Positions 34,522 through 43,800 of a stretch of 64,000 nucleotides of DNA are shown here, piece after piece (position 1 is the stretch's first letter; the number at the start of each line of letters is the position of its first letter). The notes below the pieces were generated by a model that searched no databases, was not told the origin of the DNA, and saw only the letters and a list, made by a program, of their open reading frames with translations. Origin of the DNA: Conyzicola nivalis_A (GTDB taxonomy: Bacteria > Actinomycetota > Actinomycetes > Actinomycetales > Microbacteriaceae); the NCBI RefSeq assembly GCF_040548875.1, contig NZ_JBEPSJ010000001.1, positions 744,001 through 808,000 of the forward strand, in the 5' to 3' direction. The position numbers and the translations under genes are program-made.

Positions 34522-34973
34522 GTGCGCGCGCTGGTGCCGATGCGACCGGCGGATGTCGGCGACGTGACGGCGTTCCTGACGATCGCCGATCTGACTCTCA
34601 GCGGGCTCGACGACGCTCGTCTGCGGATCTGGCTGCTGCGATCGACCGCCGGCGCGATCGCGGGGACCACCGGCTTCGAGCTCTCGGCCGACGGCAGCGA
34701 CGCGATCATCCGCAGCGTCGCCGTCTCACCCGCGGAACGGGGCCGGGCCACGGCACCGGGCTGGCCGAACACGCGCTCGACGCCGCGCGCGCCGAAGGGG
34801 CGAAGCGCGCCTGGTTGTTCAGCCGTCGATCGGGACCGTTCTGGCAAGGTCTCGGCTTCGCGAGCGCGGATCGCCACGAGCTGGCCGACGCGCTGGCCGA
34901 TACCCACCAGGTGCGACTCTTCCGTGCCACAGGGCAGCTCGCCGACGAGGTGGCCTGGAGCCGCGCGCTCTAG
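34522..34973 (+). pseudogene. GNAT acetyltransferase (ArsN2-like), single-base frameshift
   Basis: Frame 1 from GTG 34522 gives a GNAT N-terminus (PMRPADVGDVTAFLTIADL, IIRSVAVSPAERGR). At 34744-34749 the frame breaks: the run reads CGGGCCAC where CGGGGCCAC would continue Arg-Gly-His-Gly-Thr-Gly. The next frame then carries GTGLAEHALDAARAEGAK, WLFSRRSG, FWQGLGFA and a proper stop at 34971. One missing G in a homopolymer explains everything, so it is either a recent inactivation or a sequencing error. Intact, it would be about 150 residues and similar to ArsN2-type acetyltransferases. It starts one base after the LysR-sensor stop. Confidence 0.75.
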
Positions 34974-35068
34974 CCTCGCTCGCGGCCTCACCCGGGAAAG
35001 GCGAGGTGCGGTCTCATCGGCTCGGTCATCGTGGGGGCACAATCCACGCAGGCGAGAGAGGTAAGACA

Positions 35069-35467
35069 ATGAACATCTGGAACGACATCTGGTCGATCAT
35101 GTGGTTCTTCTTCTGGAGTTTCGTGTTCATCGCCTATCTGATGGCGCTGTTCTCGATCATCTCCGACATTTTCCGCGACAGGGAGTTGAACGGCTGGCTC
35201 AAGGCCGTCTGGATCATCTTCCTGGTCTTCCTGCCCTTCATCACCGCCCTCGTCTATGTGATCGCACGGGGACGGGGAATGGCCGAGCGCAACCAGAAGG
35301 ATGTTCGCCAGGCGCAGGAGGCAACCGACACGTATATCCGCAGTGTCGCGTCGTCGAGCCCCGCCGACGAGATCGCCAAGGCGAAGGCGTTGTACGACGC
35401 GGGCACCATCAGCGCGGAGGAGTTCGCACACCTCAAGACCCGAGCGCTCGGTACCGCCCGCGTCTAG
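35069..35467 (+). CDS. PLDc_N / SHOCT domain small membrane protein
   Basis: 132 residues. Two N-terminal hydrophobic helices (about 5-35 and 48-68) of the phospholipase D-nuclease N-terminal type are followed by a cytoplasmic segment ending in a SHOCT motif (ADEIAKAKALYDAGTISAEEFAHLK). SHOCT modules are short oligomerisation or regulatory helices. ATG 35069 is preceded by GAGAGAGG at good spacing. Function unknown. Confidence 0.85.
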   Translation: MNIWNDIWSIMWFFFWSFVFIAYLMALFSIISDIFRDRELNGWLKAVWIIFLVFLPFITALVYVIARGRGMAERNQKDVRQAQEATDTYIRSVASSSPADEIAKAKALYDAGTISAEEFAHLKTRALGTARV

Positions 35468-35518
35468 GTGCGACCCGCGTGTAGCCCTCACTCCGTGAGG
35501 CGGCGGGCGCATCCGGCC

Positions 35519-35524
35519 TAGGCT
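35519..35524 (+). promoter_or_regulatory. -10 element, leaderless
   Basis: TAGGCT followed by six bases (GGAGAA) and GTG 35531. The GGAGAA could also act as a ribosome site on any longer transcript. Confidence 0.6.
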
Positions 35525-35530
35525 GGAGAA

Positions 35531-36658
35531 GTGAATCCACCAGGCCGCTCGCGCGCCCGCCGCCTCGCCGATCTCGGCCTCGCGCCTGCACGCTACGCCC
35601 GGGTGCTGCAGGCCTCCGACCGCACTCCCCTGCTGCAGGTCATCAAGACGGCGGTTGCGGCGGGTCTCGCCTGGGTGGTCTGCCTCATCGTCCTTCCCGG
35701 CCACCTGCCCATCTTCGGCACCATCGCCGCCATTCTCGTGGTGCAGCCGAGCATCAACCAGTCGTTCTCCAAGGCTCTCGAGCGCACCGTCGGTGTGATC
35801 GCCGGCGTGATCATCGCCTCCGTCGGACTCGCGTTCTTCGAGGTGACGAGCTGGCTGATCCTCGGCTCGATCCTCGTCGCCCTGCTCGTCGGCTGGGCGT
35901 TCCGTCTCAGCCAGTCGACGACCGCGCAGATTCCGATCAGCGCGCTGCTCGTGCTCACGATCGGTGCGCAGACCTCCGGCTACGCGGTCGAGCGCATCCT
36001 CGAGACCGTGCTCGGCGCTGCGATCGCTGTCGTGGTCAACGTGATCGTGGTTCCGCCGGTGAGGCTCGGACCCGCCCAGGACGCGATCGCCCGGCTCGGA
36101 GCGGAAGTCGCCAACTCGCTCGACGACCTCGCCCGGCTCATCGAGAGACCGTCGACGGTCGAGGAACGCACCTCCGCGCTCGTGTCCGCCCGGCTGCTCC
36201 GGCCGATGCAGACCAAGGCCGCCGCCGCCGTCACGAGCGCGGAGGAGAGCCTGCGGTTCAACCCGCGCCGTTCCGCCCACCGCACCTCGCTCACGCGCGA
36301 CAGCCGGTTGCTCGAGACGCTGCAGGTGCTCGTGCTGCGCGTGCCGGGCATGATCCGCGCTCTCGACGACAGGTACGACGAGACGATCCACACCGAGCCG
36401 ACCGCCGCAGGGCTCGCCGCCGAGGTCTCGCGGGCCGCGCACGACCTCAGGCTCGTTCTGCGCACCGCCGACGCCGGCCCTGGCGCAGGCTCCGGCGACC
36501 GCGAGCCCACCACCGCGGAGATCCCGGCCCTCACCCGGCCGTTCAGGGTTCTCGCGCCCAGCGCAGCGCACTGGATCCTCATCGGCTCGCTGCTCGAAGA
36601 CCTGCGCCGGGTGCGCGAGGTGATCGTCGAGGCCGGGGAGCAACGCTCGGCGTCGTGA
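35531..36658 (+). CDS. FUSC family membrane protein (aromatic acid exporter-like)
   Basis: 375 residues. The N-terminal half has about six membrane helices with the FUSC landmark FGTIAAILVVQPSINQSFSKALERTVGVIAG; the C-terminal half is a soluble helical domain with Arg/Glu-rich helices. FUSC proteins include AaeB-type aromatic carboxylate efflux pumps and fusaric acid resistance proteins. No periplasmic adaptor is expected or seen in this Gram-positive. GTG 35531 is leaderless. Confidence 0.85.
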   Translation: MNPPGRSRARRLADLGLAPARYARVLQASDRTPLLQVIKTAVAAGLAWVVCLIVLPGHLPIFGTIAAILVVQPSINQSFSKALERTVGVIAGVIIASVGLAFFEVTSWLILGSILVALLVGWAFRLSQSTTAQIPISALLVLTIGAQTSGYAVERILETVLGAAIAVVVNVIVVPPVRLGPAQDAIARLGAEVANSLDDLARLIERPSTVEERTSALVSARLLRPMQTKAAAAVTSAEESLRFNPRRSAHRTSLTRDSRLLETLQVLVLRVPGMIRALDDRYDETIHTEPTAAGLAAEVSRAAHDLRLVLRTADAGPGAGSGDREPTTAEIPALTRPFRVLAPSAAHWILIGSLLEDLRRVREVIVEAGEQRSAS

Positions 36659-36680
36659 ACCCCGCGTGGGAGAATGGCGT

Positions 36681-37595
36681 GTGACTTCGACCCCGGTATC
36701 CGCCCCCGCCCCCGCAGCCGCCTCGATCGGACTTCTCTTCGACGTCGACGGCCCCATCGCCAGCCCGGTCACGCGCCGCATCGCGATCCCGAGCATCATC
36801 GACGACCTCGTGCTGCTCGCCGGCGCCGGGGTGCCGATCTCGTTCATCACCGGCCGCTCCGACGCGTTCATCCGAGACGAGGTCGTCACTCCGCTGCTCG
36901 CGGCCGGCCTCGGCGACGTGCTCGCCGACCCGCAGAACCGCATGTTCGCGGTGTTCGAGAAGGGCGCCGCCTGGACGCCGGTCACGTCGGACGGACTCGG
37001 CGACGTCGTGGTCGACGACAGTGTGGCGCTGCCCGGCGTCGTCGTCGACGAGATCCGTGAGCTCGTGGCATCCGACTTCTCAGACACCATGTTCTTCGAC
37101 GAGACGAAGCGCGCCATGATCTCGGTCGAGCAGCGCACCGACGTCGCGCACGCCGACTACGTCGAGGCGCAGAAGCTCTTCAACGAGGCCGCATACGCGG
37201 TCGTGGCTCGTCACGGGCTCGGCGTGCGCTTCGGCGACCGTGAGACCCCGGATGCCTCGGGGCTCGTGCCTTTCCGTCTCGACCCCACGATCATCTCGAC
37301 CGACATCGAGTCGGTGCAGCTCGACAAGGACCGCGGCGCCGAGCGCGCGCTCGAGTACTTCGCGGCGAGCGGGCCGCTGCCCCGGCTCTGGCGTTCCGTC
37401 GGCGACTCGCGCAGCGACTACCTCATGGCCGACCACCTCCACTCCGCGGGCTACGACGTTGCCCACGTCGACGTGCGCCCCTCCGACGGCATTCTCGAGC
37501 GACCGTACGACATCATCGTCGAGGGCGAGCTGATCCACGACGAGGCCGGCGCCGCGTTCCTCGAGCACTGGGTCACGAAGCTCGGACTGCGCTAG
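36681..37595 (+). CDS. HAD superfamily hydrolase
   Basis: 304-residue phosphatase-like protein. Motif I is FDVDGPIA (nucleophile and acid Asp), motif II lies in SFITGRSDAF and a motif IV region near RLWRSVGDSRSDYLMADHL. The insert between is the type-II cap. The trehalose-phosphatase/Cof-like layout suggests a small sugar phosphate, but specificity is unknown. The GTG at 36681 (Thr-Ser-Thr-Pro) is preceded by GAGAAT five bases away, near-leaderless. It lies 22 bases after FUSC. Confidence 0.85.
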   Translation: MTSTPVSAPAPAAASIGLLFDVDGPIASPVTRRIAIPSIIDDLVLLAGAGVPISFITGRSDAFIRDEVVTPLLAAGLGDVLADPQNRMFAVFEKGAAWTPVTSDGLGDVVVDDSVALPGVVVDEIRELVASDFSDTMFFDETKRAMISVEQRTDVAHADYVEAQKLFNEAAYAVVARHGLGVRFGDRETPDASGLVPFRLDPTIISTDIESVQLDKDRGAERALEYFAASGPLPRLWRSVGDSRSDYLMADHLHSAGYDVAHVDVRPSDGILERPYDIIVEGELIHDEAGAAFLEHWVTKLGLR

Positions 37596-37678
37596 CCGCA
37601 CTCCGGGCAGATCGCCACGGAGCGGCTCGAGGCACGCCACCCCTTCCGCGCGGCTCGCGGCGGGGCGAAGATGGGCGC

Positions 37679-38356
37679 ATGGCCGATGAACCGGTGCCGC
37701 CAGGCGTGCGCGCCCAACTGCTCGCGACGGAGCACTGGGGGCTGCTCGCCTCCCGCAGCACCGCGCAGAGCGAGGTGCTGACGCGCATCAGCATGTTCCT
37801 GACCCTCGTCTCCGCGTCGCTCGTGAGCCTCGCGCTCGTCGGTCAGGCCACGGGTTTCTCCGACCCGTTCACGGTCTTCGCTATCGCGGTGCTCGGGATC
37901 GCGGTGCTCGTGGGCTTCCTCACGCAGATCCGCGTCTTCAACGTGGGCATGGAGGACCTCATGTACGTGCTCGCGATGAACCGGCTGCGCGGCGCCTATG
38001 TCGAGATGGATCCGACGATCGCCCGCTACCTCATGGCCGCCCCGTACGACGACCGGGCCGGGGCGGAGCGCACCTACTATTTCCTCGGCCGTCGCACCGA
38101 TTTCAGCCAGGTCGCCGGCAGCAGCATGATCTTCATCGCCGCGGTGAACTCCGCGTTGCCCGGCCTGCTGCTCGCGTCCGTCGTCGCCGCGTTCTCACTG
38201 CCGTTCCCGGTCGCGGTGGTCGTCGGTACGCTCAGTGGGCTCGTCTACTTCGGGATCACTCTCGCCACGGGCGGCCGGCGGTTCTACGACCTCTGGACCA
38301 CCTATCGGCCGCAGTTCCCCACTCCGCCGACGGCCTCTCCCGCCCCTCGGGAGTAG
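37679..38356 (+). CDS. Hypothetical membrane protein (four helices)
   Basis: 225 residues. A soluble N-terminus (EHWGLLASRSTAQSEVLTRI) leads into two helices (about 38-85), a cytoplasmic middle segment with MEDLMYVLAMNRLRGAY, then two more helices (about 140-200) and a Pro-rich tail. The overall arrangement resembles SLATT-type two-plus-two helix proteins, but I cannot assign it with confidence. ATG 37679 has GAAGAT ending six bases upstream. It lies 90 bases before the imuA promoter. Confidence 0.7.
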   Translation: MADEPVPPGVRAQLLATEHWGLLASRSTAQSEVLTRISMFLTLVSASLVSLALVGQATGFSDPFTVFAIAVLGIAVLVGFLTQIRVFNVGMEDLMYVLAMNRLRGAYVEMDPTIARYLMAAPYDDRAGAERTYYFLGRRTDFSQVAGSSMIFIAAVNSALPGLLLASVVAAFSLPFPVAVVVGTLSGLVYFGITLATGGRRFYDLWTTYRPQFPTPPTASPAPRE

Positions 38357-38411
38357 CGGCGAACGACACGCGCGGGATGCTTCCGACACGCCGCCGGAAT
38401 GTCGGTGGCAA

Positions 38412-38446
38412 TTGACATATTCGAATGTATGTTCGAACATGAAGAG
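38412..38446 (+). promoter_or_regulatory. imuA-imuB-dnaE2 promoter with embedded LexA (SOS) box
   Basis: -35 TTGACA (38412-38417), 17-base spacer, -10 GAACAT (38435-38440), six bases, ATG 38447. The spacer and -10 contain TCGAATGTATGTTCGA (38421-38436), with arms TCGAA and TTCGA, a match to the actinobacterial LexA consensus CGAAC-N4-GTTCG with one mismatch. LexA bound here would block polymerase until DNA damage. Confidence 0.85.
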
Positions 38447-39322
38447 ATGCCAGCGGCAGCGTCTTTCCTCTCCCCAGCCGTCCCGGCGAGCCATCCGGCC
38501 GTTGGTGAATATCCCACGCGATCGCGAGATCTGTACGCTGCTGCTGGCTCGAATTCCACCACGCTGACCGCCCCCGCGCCCGCCGCCCCCGCCGCCGGCG
38601 ACAAGGCGCAGAAAGTGCTCGAACTGCAGTCGCGCATCCGTTCGATGCAGTCGAAGAAGCTCGACTCGCGCAGCCTGCCCACCCATCCCGCCATCGCGCG
38701 GCTGCTGCCCGGCGGCGGCCTGCAGCAGGGCTCGGTCTACTCGGTGGCTGGCTCGGCCACCCTGCTCATGGCCATGCTCGCCGGCCCGAGCGCCGCCGGC
38801 TCGTGGTGCGGCGTCATCGGGGTGCCCGAGTTCGGCATCGAGGCGGCGGCGCGCTTCGGCATCGACCTCGAACGTCTCGTGCTGGTGCCGAATCCCGGCG
38901 ACCAGTGGCTCGGGGTCACCTCGGCGATCGCCGACGTGATGGGCGTGGTCGTGACGCGGCCGCCCAAGCGGGCGAGCGACTCGAGCGTCGCCCGGCTCTC
39001 CGCCCGCCTGCGTCAGCGCGGCTCGACCCTCATCGTTCTCGGCACCTGGCCGCAGAGCGACGCGATCCTCAGCCTGTCGCGCAGCGACTGGAGCGGCATC
39101 GGCAACGGGCACGGCTACCTCGAGGCCAGGCAGGCCACCGTCACCGTGACGACCGCGAACGGCCGTCCGCGCAGCGCCCGCCTGTGGCTGCCCGACCAGG
39201 CCGAGCAGTTCCGCGAGGTGACGCCGCTGTACGCCAGCGCCGGCGGTGCAGGGGCCGGCGCACCGGAGGCGGCCCCCGTCGAACGGCAGTACGAGCACGA
39301 ACGACGGGCGGCGACGGGATGA
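38447..39322 (+). CDS. imuA: ImuA' RecA-like mutasome component
   Basis: 291-residue protein of the actinobacterial ImuA' type, part of the ImuA'-ImuB-DnaE2 translesion complex. Recognisable blocks are the helical ELQSRIRSMQSKKLDSRSL, HPAIARLLPGGGLQQGSVYSV and a degenerate RecA fold (FGIEAAARFGIDLERLVLV) that lacks a Walker A motif. I chose the ATG at 38447 because it sits six bases after the -10 element; upstream codons lie inside the LexA operator. Its stop overlaps the imuB start (ATGA). Confidence 0.85.
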   Translation: MPAAASFLSPAVPASHPAVGEYPTRSRDLYAAAGSNSTTLTAPAPAAPAAGDKAQKVLELQSRIRSMQSKKLDSRSLPTHPAIARLLPGGGLQQGSVYSVAGSATLLMAMLAGPSAAGSWCGVIGVPEFGIEAAARFGIDLERLVLVPNPGDQWLGVTSAIADVMGVVVTRPPKRASDSSVARLSARLRQRGSTLIVLGTWPQSDAILSLSRSDWSGIGNGHGYLEARQATVTVTTANGRPRSARLWLPDQAEQFREVTPLYASAGGAGAGAPEAAPVERQYEHERRAATG

Positions 39323-40881
39323 CCGGCGCGACCCGCACGATGGTGCTCTGGAGCCCCGACTGGCCCATCACCGCGGCGACGCGCGACCTCGGCCTCGACC
39401 GGGAGTCCCCGATAGCGATGATCGAGTCGGGCGTCGTCTTCGCCTGCTCCCCCGCCGCCAGGCTCGAGGGGGTGCGGCGCGGCCTGCGCGTGCGCGAGGC
39501 GCAGGCGCGCTGCACGACGCTCACCGTGCTGCCGCACCGGCCCGAGGTCGACAACCGGGTGTTCGAGCCCGTCATCACCGAGATCGAACGGATGATGCCG
39601 GGGGTGCAGCTTCTCCGCCCCGGCAGCCTCGCGATCCGGGCGCGCGGCCCGGCACGGTACTACGGCGGCGAGAAGCCCGCCGCGCTCTCACTCATCGGGG
39701 TGCTCGACGACCTCGGCATACCCGGTGCGCGCGTGGGCGTCGCCGACGGCCCGTTCACCGCCGAGCAGGCGGCGCGCAGCACCCGTGGCGACTCGCGGGG
39801 TGGCGCCGTGCGCGTGGTGGCGGAGGGCGCATCCGCCCAGTTCCTCGGCCCGCTGCCCCTCGCCGTCCTCGACGAACCGGGCATCGCCGTGCTGCTGCAA
39901 CGGCTCGGCATCCGCACGCTCGCGGCCTTCGCCGCCCTCGACGAGACCGACGTGCGCGAGCGGTTCGGCACGCCCGGCGCTCGGGTGCACGCCCTGGCCC
40001 GCGGTCTCGACGCGCGCCTCGTCTCGCCGCGGGTGCCGCCGCGCCAGCTCGAGCAGTCCGTCGCCTTCGAGCCCGCCCTCGACCGGATCGACCAGGTGAG
40101 CTTCGGAGTGCTCGGCATCGCCGAGGCGTTCATCGCGGGCCTCATCGCCGCGAAGCTCGTCTGCACCGCCATCCGCATCGACATCGACTCCGACGCCGGC
40201 GAGGTGTCCGGGCGCAGCTGGCTGCACCCGCGATCGTTCACGGCGAGCGAGATCGTCGACCGGGTGCGCTGGCAGCTGCAGGGCGGCACGGCGGAGACGG
40301 GCCTCAGCGCGGGGGTCACCCGGGTCACCGTGACGCCCGAGAGCGTCGACTCGGTGGGCAACCACGAGGAGGGGCTCTGGGGCTCCGGGCCAGACGAGCG
40401 CATCCACCACGGACTCTCGCGCGTGCAGGGCATGCTCGGCCACGAGGCCGTGCTCACCGCGGTCGTGGGCGGTGGCCGCACCCTCGGCGACCGCGCCACC
40501 CTCGTGGCATGGGGCGACCGCGCGCCGGCCGTGGCGACGCGCCCGTGGCCGGGGCAGCTTCCGCAGCCGGCGCCCGCGACGGTGTTTCCCACCGGGCATC
40601 CGGTGCACGTGTTCGGGGCAGACGGCCGAGCCGTGGCCGTCGACGAACGCGGCGTGCTCTCTGCCGCGCCGGTCGAGTTCAGCGCGGGTTCCGGCGGCAT
40701 GATGCGGGCGGTCGCCGCCTGGGCCGGACCGTGGATCGTCGACGAGCGCTGGTGGGACGCGGCGACGAGCCGGCGGGTGTGCCGCTTCCAGGTCGTCGAC
40801 GGCGACGGCGTGGCCTGGCTGCTCGTGCTCGACGGGCGCGGCGCCGAGGCGCACTGGGCAGCCGAGGCGCGGTACGACTGA
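39319..40881 (+). CDS. imuB: ImuB, catalytically inactive Y-family polymerase subunit
   Basis: 520 residues related to DinB, but without the catalytic Asp/Glu residues of the palm. The N-terminus reads VLWSPDWPITAA instead of a DMDxFFxxVE block, and no GIDEAFLD-like motif is present. The ARYYGGEKPAALSLIGVLDDLG and RFGTPGARVHALARGLD blocks place it in the ImuB family, which bridges DnaE2 and the beta clamp. A clamp-binding motif is not obvious to me. It overlaps imuA by four bases and precedes dnaE2 by 13. Confidence 0.9.
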   Translation: MTGATRTMVLWSPDWPITAATRDLGLDRESPIAMIESGVVFACSPAARLEGVRRGLRVREAQARCTTLTVLPHRPEVDNRVFEPVITEIERMMPGVQLLRPGSLAIRARGPARYYGGEKPAALSLIGVLDDLGIPGARVGVADGPFTAEQAARSTRGDSRGGAVRVVAEGASAQFLGPLPLAVLDEPGIAVLLQRLGIRTLAAFAALDETDVRERFGTPGARVHALARGLDARLVSPRVPPRQLEQSVAFEPALDRIDQVSFGVLGIAEAFIAGLIAAKLVCTAIRIDIDSDAGEVSGRSWLHPRSFTASEIVDRVRWQLQGGTAETGLSAGVTRVTVTPESVDSVGNHEEGLWGSGPDERIHHGLSRVQGMLGHEAVLTAVVGGGRTLGDRATLVAWGDRAPAVATRPWPGQLPQPAPATVFPTGHPVHVFGADGRAVAVDERGVLSAAPVEFSAGSGGMMRAVAAWAGPWIVDERWWDAATSRRVCRFQVVDGDGVAWLLVLDGRGAEAHWAAEARYD

Positions 40882-40894
40882 TGGGTAGGCGCTG

Positions 40895-43800
40895 ATGGGA
40901 TGGAACAACCCGCCGATCCCCTGGTCGGAGTTCGAACGCAAGCTGTCTGACGCCTCGCGTCCGGCGACGACGCCCGTGGGCGCCGACGGCGGAGACAGTC
41001 CGGCCTGGTCCATCCACCGGCATCCCTACCGAGCGCCGGAGCGGACGCGGGCCGACGACGCCGGTCTCGTGCCGTACGCCGAGCTGCACGCCCACTCCAA
41101 CTTCAGCTTCCTCGACGGCGCCTCCTCGCCGGAGAACCTCGTCGAGGAGGCCAACCGGCTCGGCCTGCACGCACTCGCCCTCACCGACCACGACGGCCTC
41201 TACGGCATCGTGCGCATGGCGGAGGCGGCCGCCGCGCAGCAGGGCGAGAACACCACCGCGACGGTCTTCGGCGCCGAGCTCTCCCTCGGGCTGCGCACCC
41301 CGCAGAACGGCATCGCCGACCCCGAGGGCAGCCACCTGGTGGTGCTCGCCAGGCAGAAGAGCGGCTATCACCGCCTCGCCGGGGCGATCACCGGCGCGCA
41401 GCTGCTCGGCGACGAGAAGGGCCGGCCGCTCTACTCCCTCGACGAGCTGTCGGAACGCGCGGCCGGAGAATGGACGGTCCTGACCGGATGCCGCAAAGGC
41501 ACCACGCGTCGCGCGCTCACCGCCGCCGGGGTGAACCGCCTCGACCGGGAGCGCGACGCGGCGGCCGAGGTCGACCGGCTCGTCGCACTGTTCGGGCGCG
41601 ACAACGTGCTCGTCGAGCTCTTCGACCAGGGCGACCCGCTCGACAGCACCCACAACGACGCCCTCGCGGCCATCGCGGCAGAGCGCGGGCTCGGTGTGGT
41701 CGCCACGGGCAACGTGCACTTCGCGACCCCGAGACAGCACCACCTCGCCACGGCGATCGCCGCGGTGCGCGCCCGCCGCAGCCTCGACGAGATCGACGGC
41801 TGGCTGCCGGCCTCCGGGTCGGCGCACCTGCGCTCGGGCGCCGAGATGGCCGCGCGGTTCGCCCGCTACCCCGGTGCCGTCGAGCGCACCGTCGAGGTCG
41901 CCGACGATCTGAGTTTCGAGCTGCGTCGCGCGAAGCCCGGGCTGCCGAGGCAGGAGGTCCCCGAGGGGCATACTCCGATGAGCTGGTTGCGCGAACTCGT
42001 CTGGCAGGGGGTGGAGAAGCGGCACCTCGACCTCACGGCGGCGAACCGGGCGCGCATCGAACGCGAGCTCGCGGTGATCGAGGAGAAGGACTTCCCCGGC
42101 TACTTCCTGATCGTGCACGACATCGTGGCCTTCGCCCGTGGCCGTGGCATCCTCTGTCAGGGGCGAGGCTCGGCCGCGAACTCGGCCGTGTGCTACCTGC
42201 TCATGATCACCGCGGTCGACCCGATCTACTTCAACCTGCCGTTCGAGCGCTTCCTCTCGAGCATGCGCGACGAGGAGCCGGACATCGACGTCGACTTCGA
42301 CTCCGATCGGCGCGAAGAGGTTATCCAGTACGTCTACGAGAAGTACGGCAGGCTCAACGCGGCGCAGGTGGCCAACGTCATCCAGTACCGGCCCAAGTTC
42401 GCCGTGCGCGACATGGCCAAGGCGCTCGGACACTCGCCCGGTCAGCAGGACGCGTGGTCGAAGCAGGTGGAGCGTCACGGCGCCCTGACGGAGAGCACCG
42501 AGCACGACATCCCGGAGGCCGTCGTCGACCTGGCTCTCGAGGTGATGAAGTTTCCGCGCCACATGGGCATCCACTCCGGCGGCATGGTCCTCACCGACCG
42601 TCCCGTCGGCGAGGTCGTGCCGATCGAACGCGGACGCATGGTGGGCCGCACCGTCGTGCAGTGGGACAAGGAAGACTGCGCCTGGATGGGCCTCGTCAAG
42701 TTCGACCTGCTCGGGCTCGGCATGCTCTCCGCCCTGCAGCACGGCTTCGATATCGTGCGTGAGTCGGTCGGCGACGAGATCGGGCTCGACGAGATCCCCA
42801 AAGAAGAGGCCGGCGTCTACGACATGCTGTGCCGGGCCGACGCGGTCGGGGTGTTCCAGGTCGAGTCGCGCGCGCAGATGGGGCTGCTCCCCCGGCTGCA
42901 GCCGCGCAGGTTCTACGACCTCGTGGTCGAGATCGCGCTGGTGCGACCGGGCCCGATCCAGGGCGGCGCCGTGCACCCGTTCGTGCGCCGCAAGCTCGGA
43001 ACGGAGGAGATCACCTACCTGCACCCCAAGCTCAAGGAGCCGCTCGAACGCACCCTGGGGGTGCCGGTCTTCCAGGAGCAGCTGATGCAGGTCGCGATGG
43101 CGGTGGGCGGATGCACCGGCGAAGACGCCGACCTGCTGCGACGGGCCATGGGTTCCAAACGAGGCATCGAGCGCATCGAGTCGCTGCGCGGCAAGCTGTA
43201 TGCCGGAATGGCCGGCAACGGGATCACCGGCGACGTCGCCGACGAGATCTATTCGAAGATCCAGGCCTTCGCGAGCTTCGGTTTCGCAGAGAGCCACTCG
43301 CTGAGCTTCGCGCTCCTCGTCTACGCCAGCGCCTGGATGAAGCTGCACTACCCCGCCGCGTTTCTCGCCTCGCTGCTGCGCGCCCAGCCGATGGGCTTCT
43401 ACTCGCCGCAGAGCCTCGTGGCCGACGCGCGGCGGCACGGGGTGGAGGTGCTCCGTCCCGACATCCTCAGGTCGGGCGTGGCGGCGGGGCTCGAGCCGGT
43501 CGCCGAGCCGCCAGCGGGCGCTGAGCCTGTCGCGGGCGCTGAGCCGCCAGCGGGCGCTGAGCCTGTCGAAGCGACGAGCCCCGCCACCGGCGACCCGGCC
43601 TGCCTGCACCGCACGCAGCCGGCGGTTCCCCTCTTCGACCGCGGCATCCCCCTCGACTACGACGCGCACCGCCGCGACGGCAGATTCGCGGTGCGGTTGG
43701 GCCTCGACGAGGTCAAGGGCATCGGCACGCCGCTCGCCGAACGCATCGTCGCCGAGCGCGACCGCGGCGGACCGTTCACGACCATGGCCGACCTCGTGCG

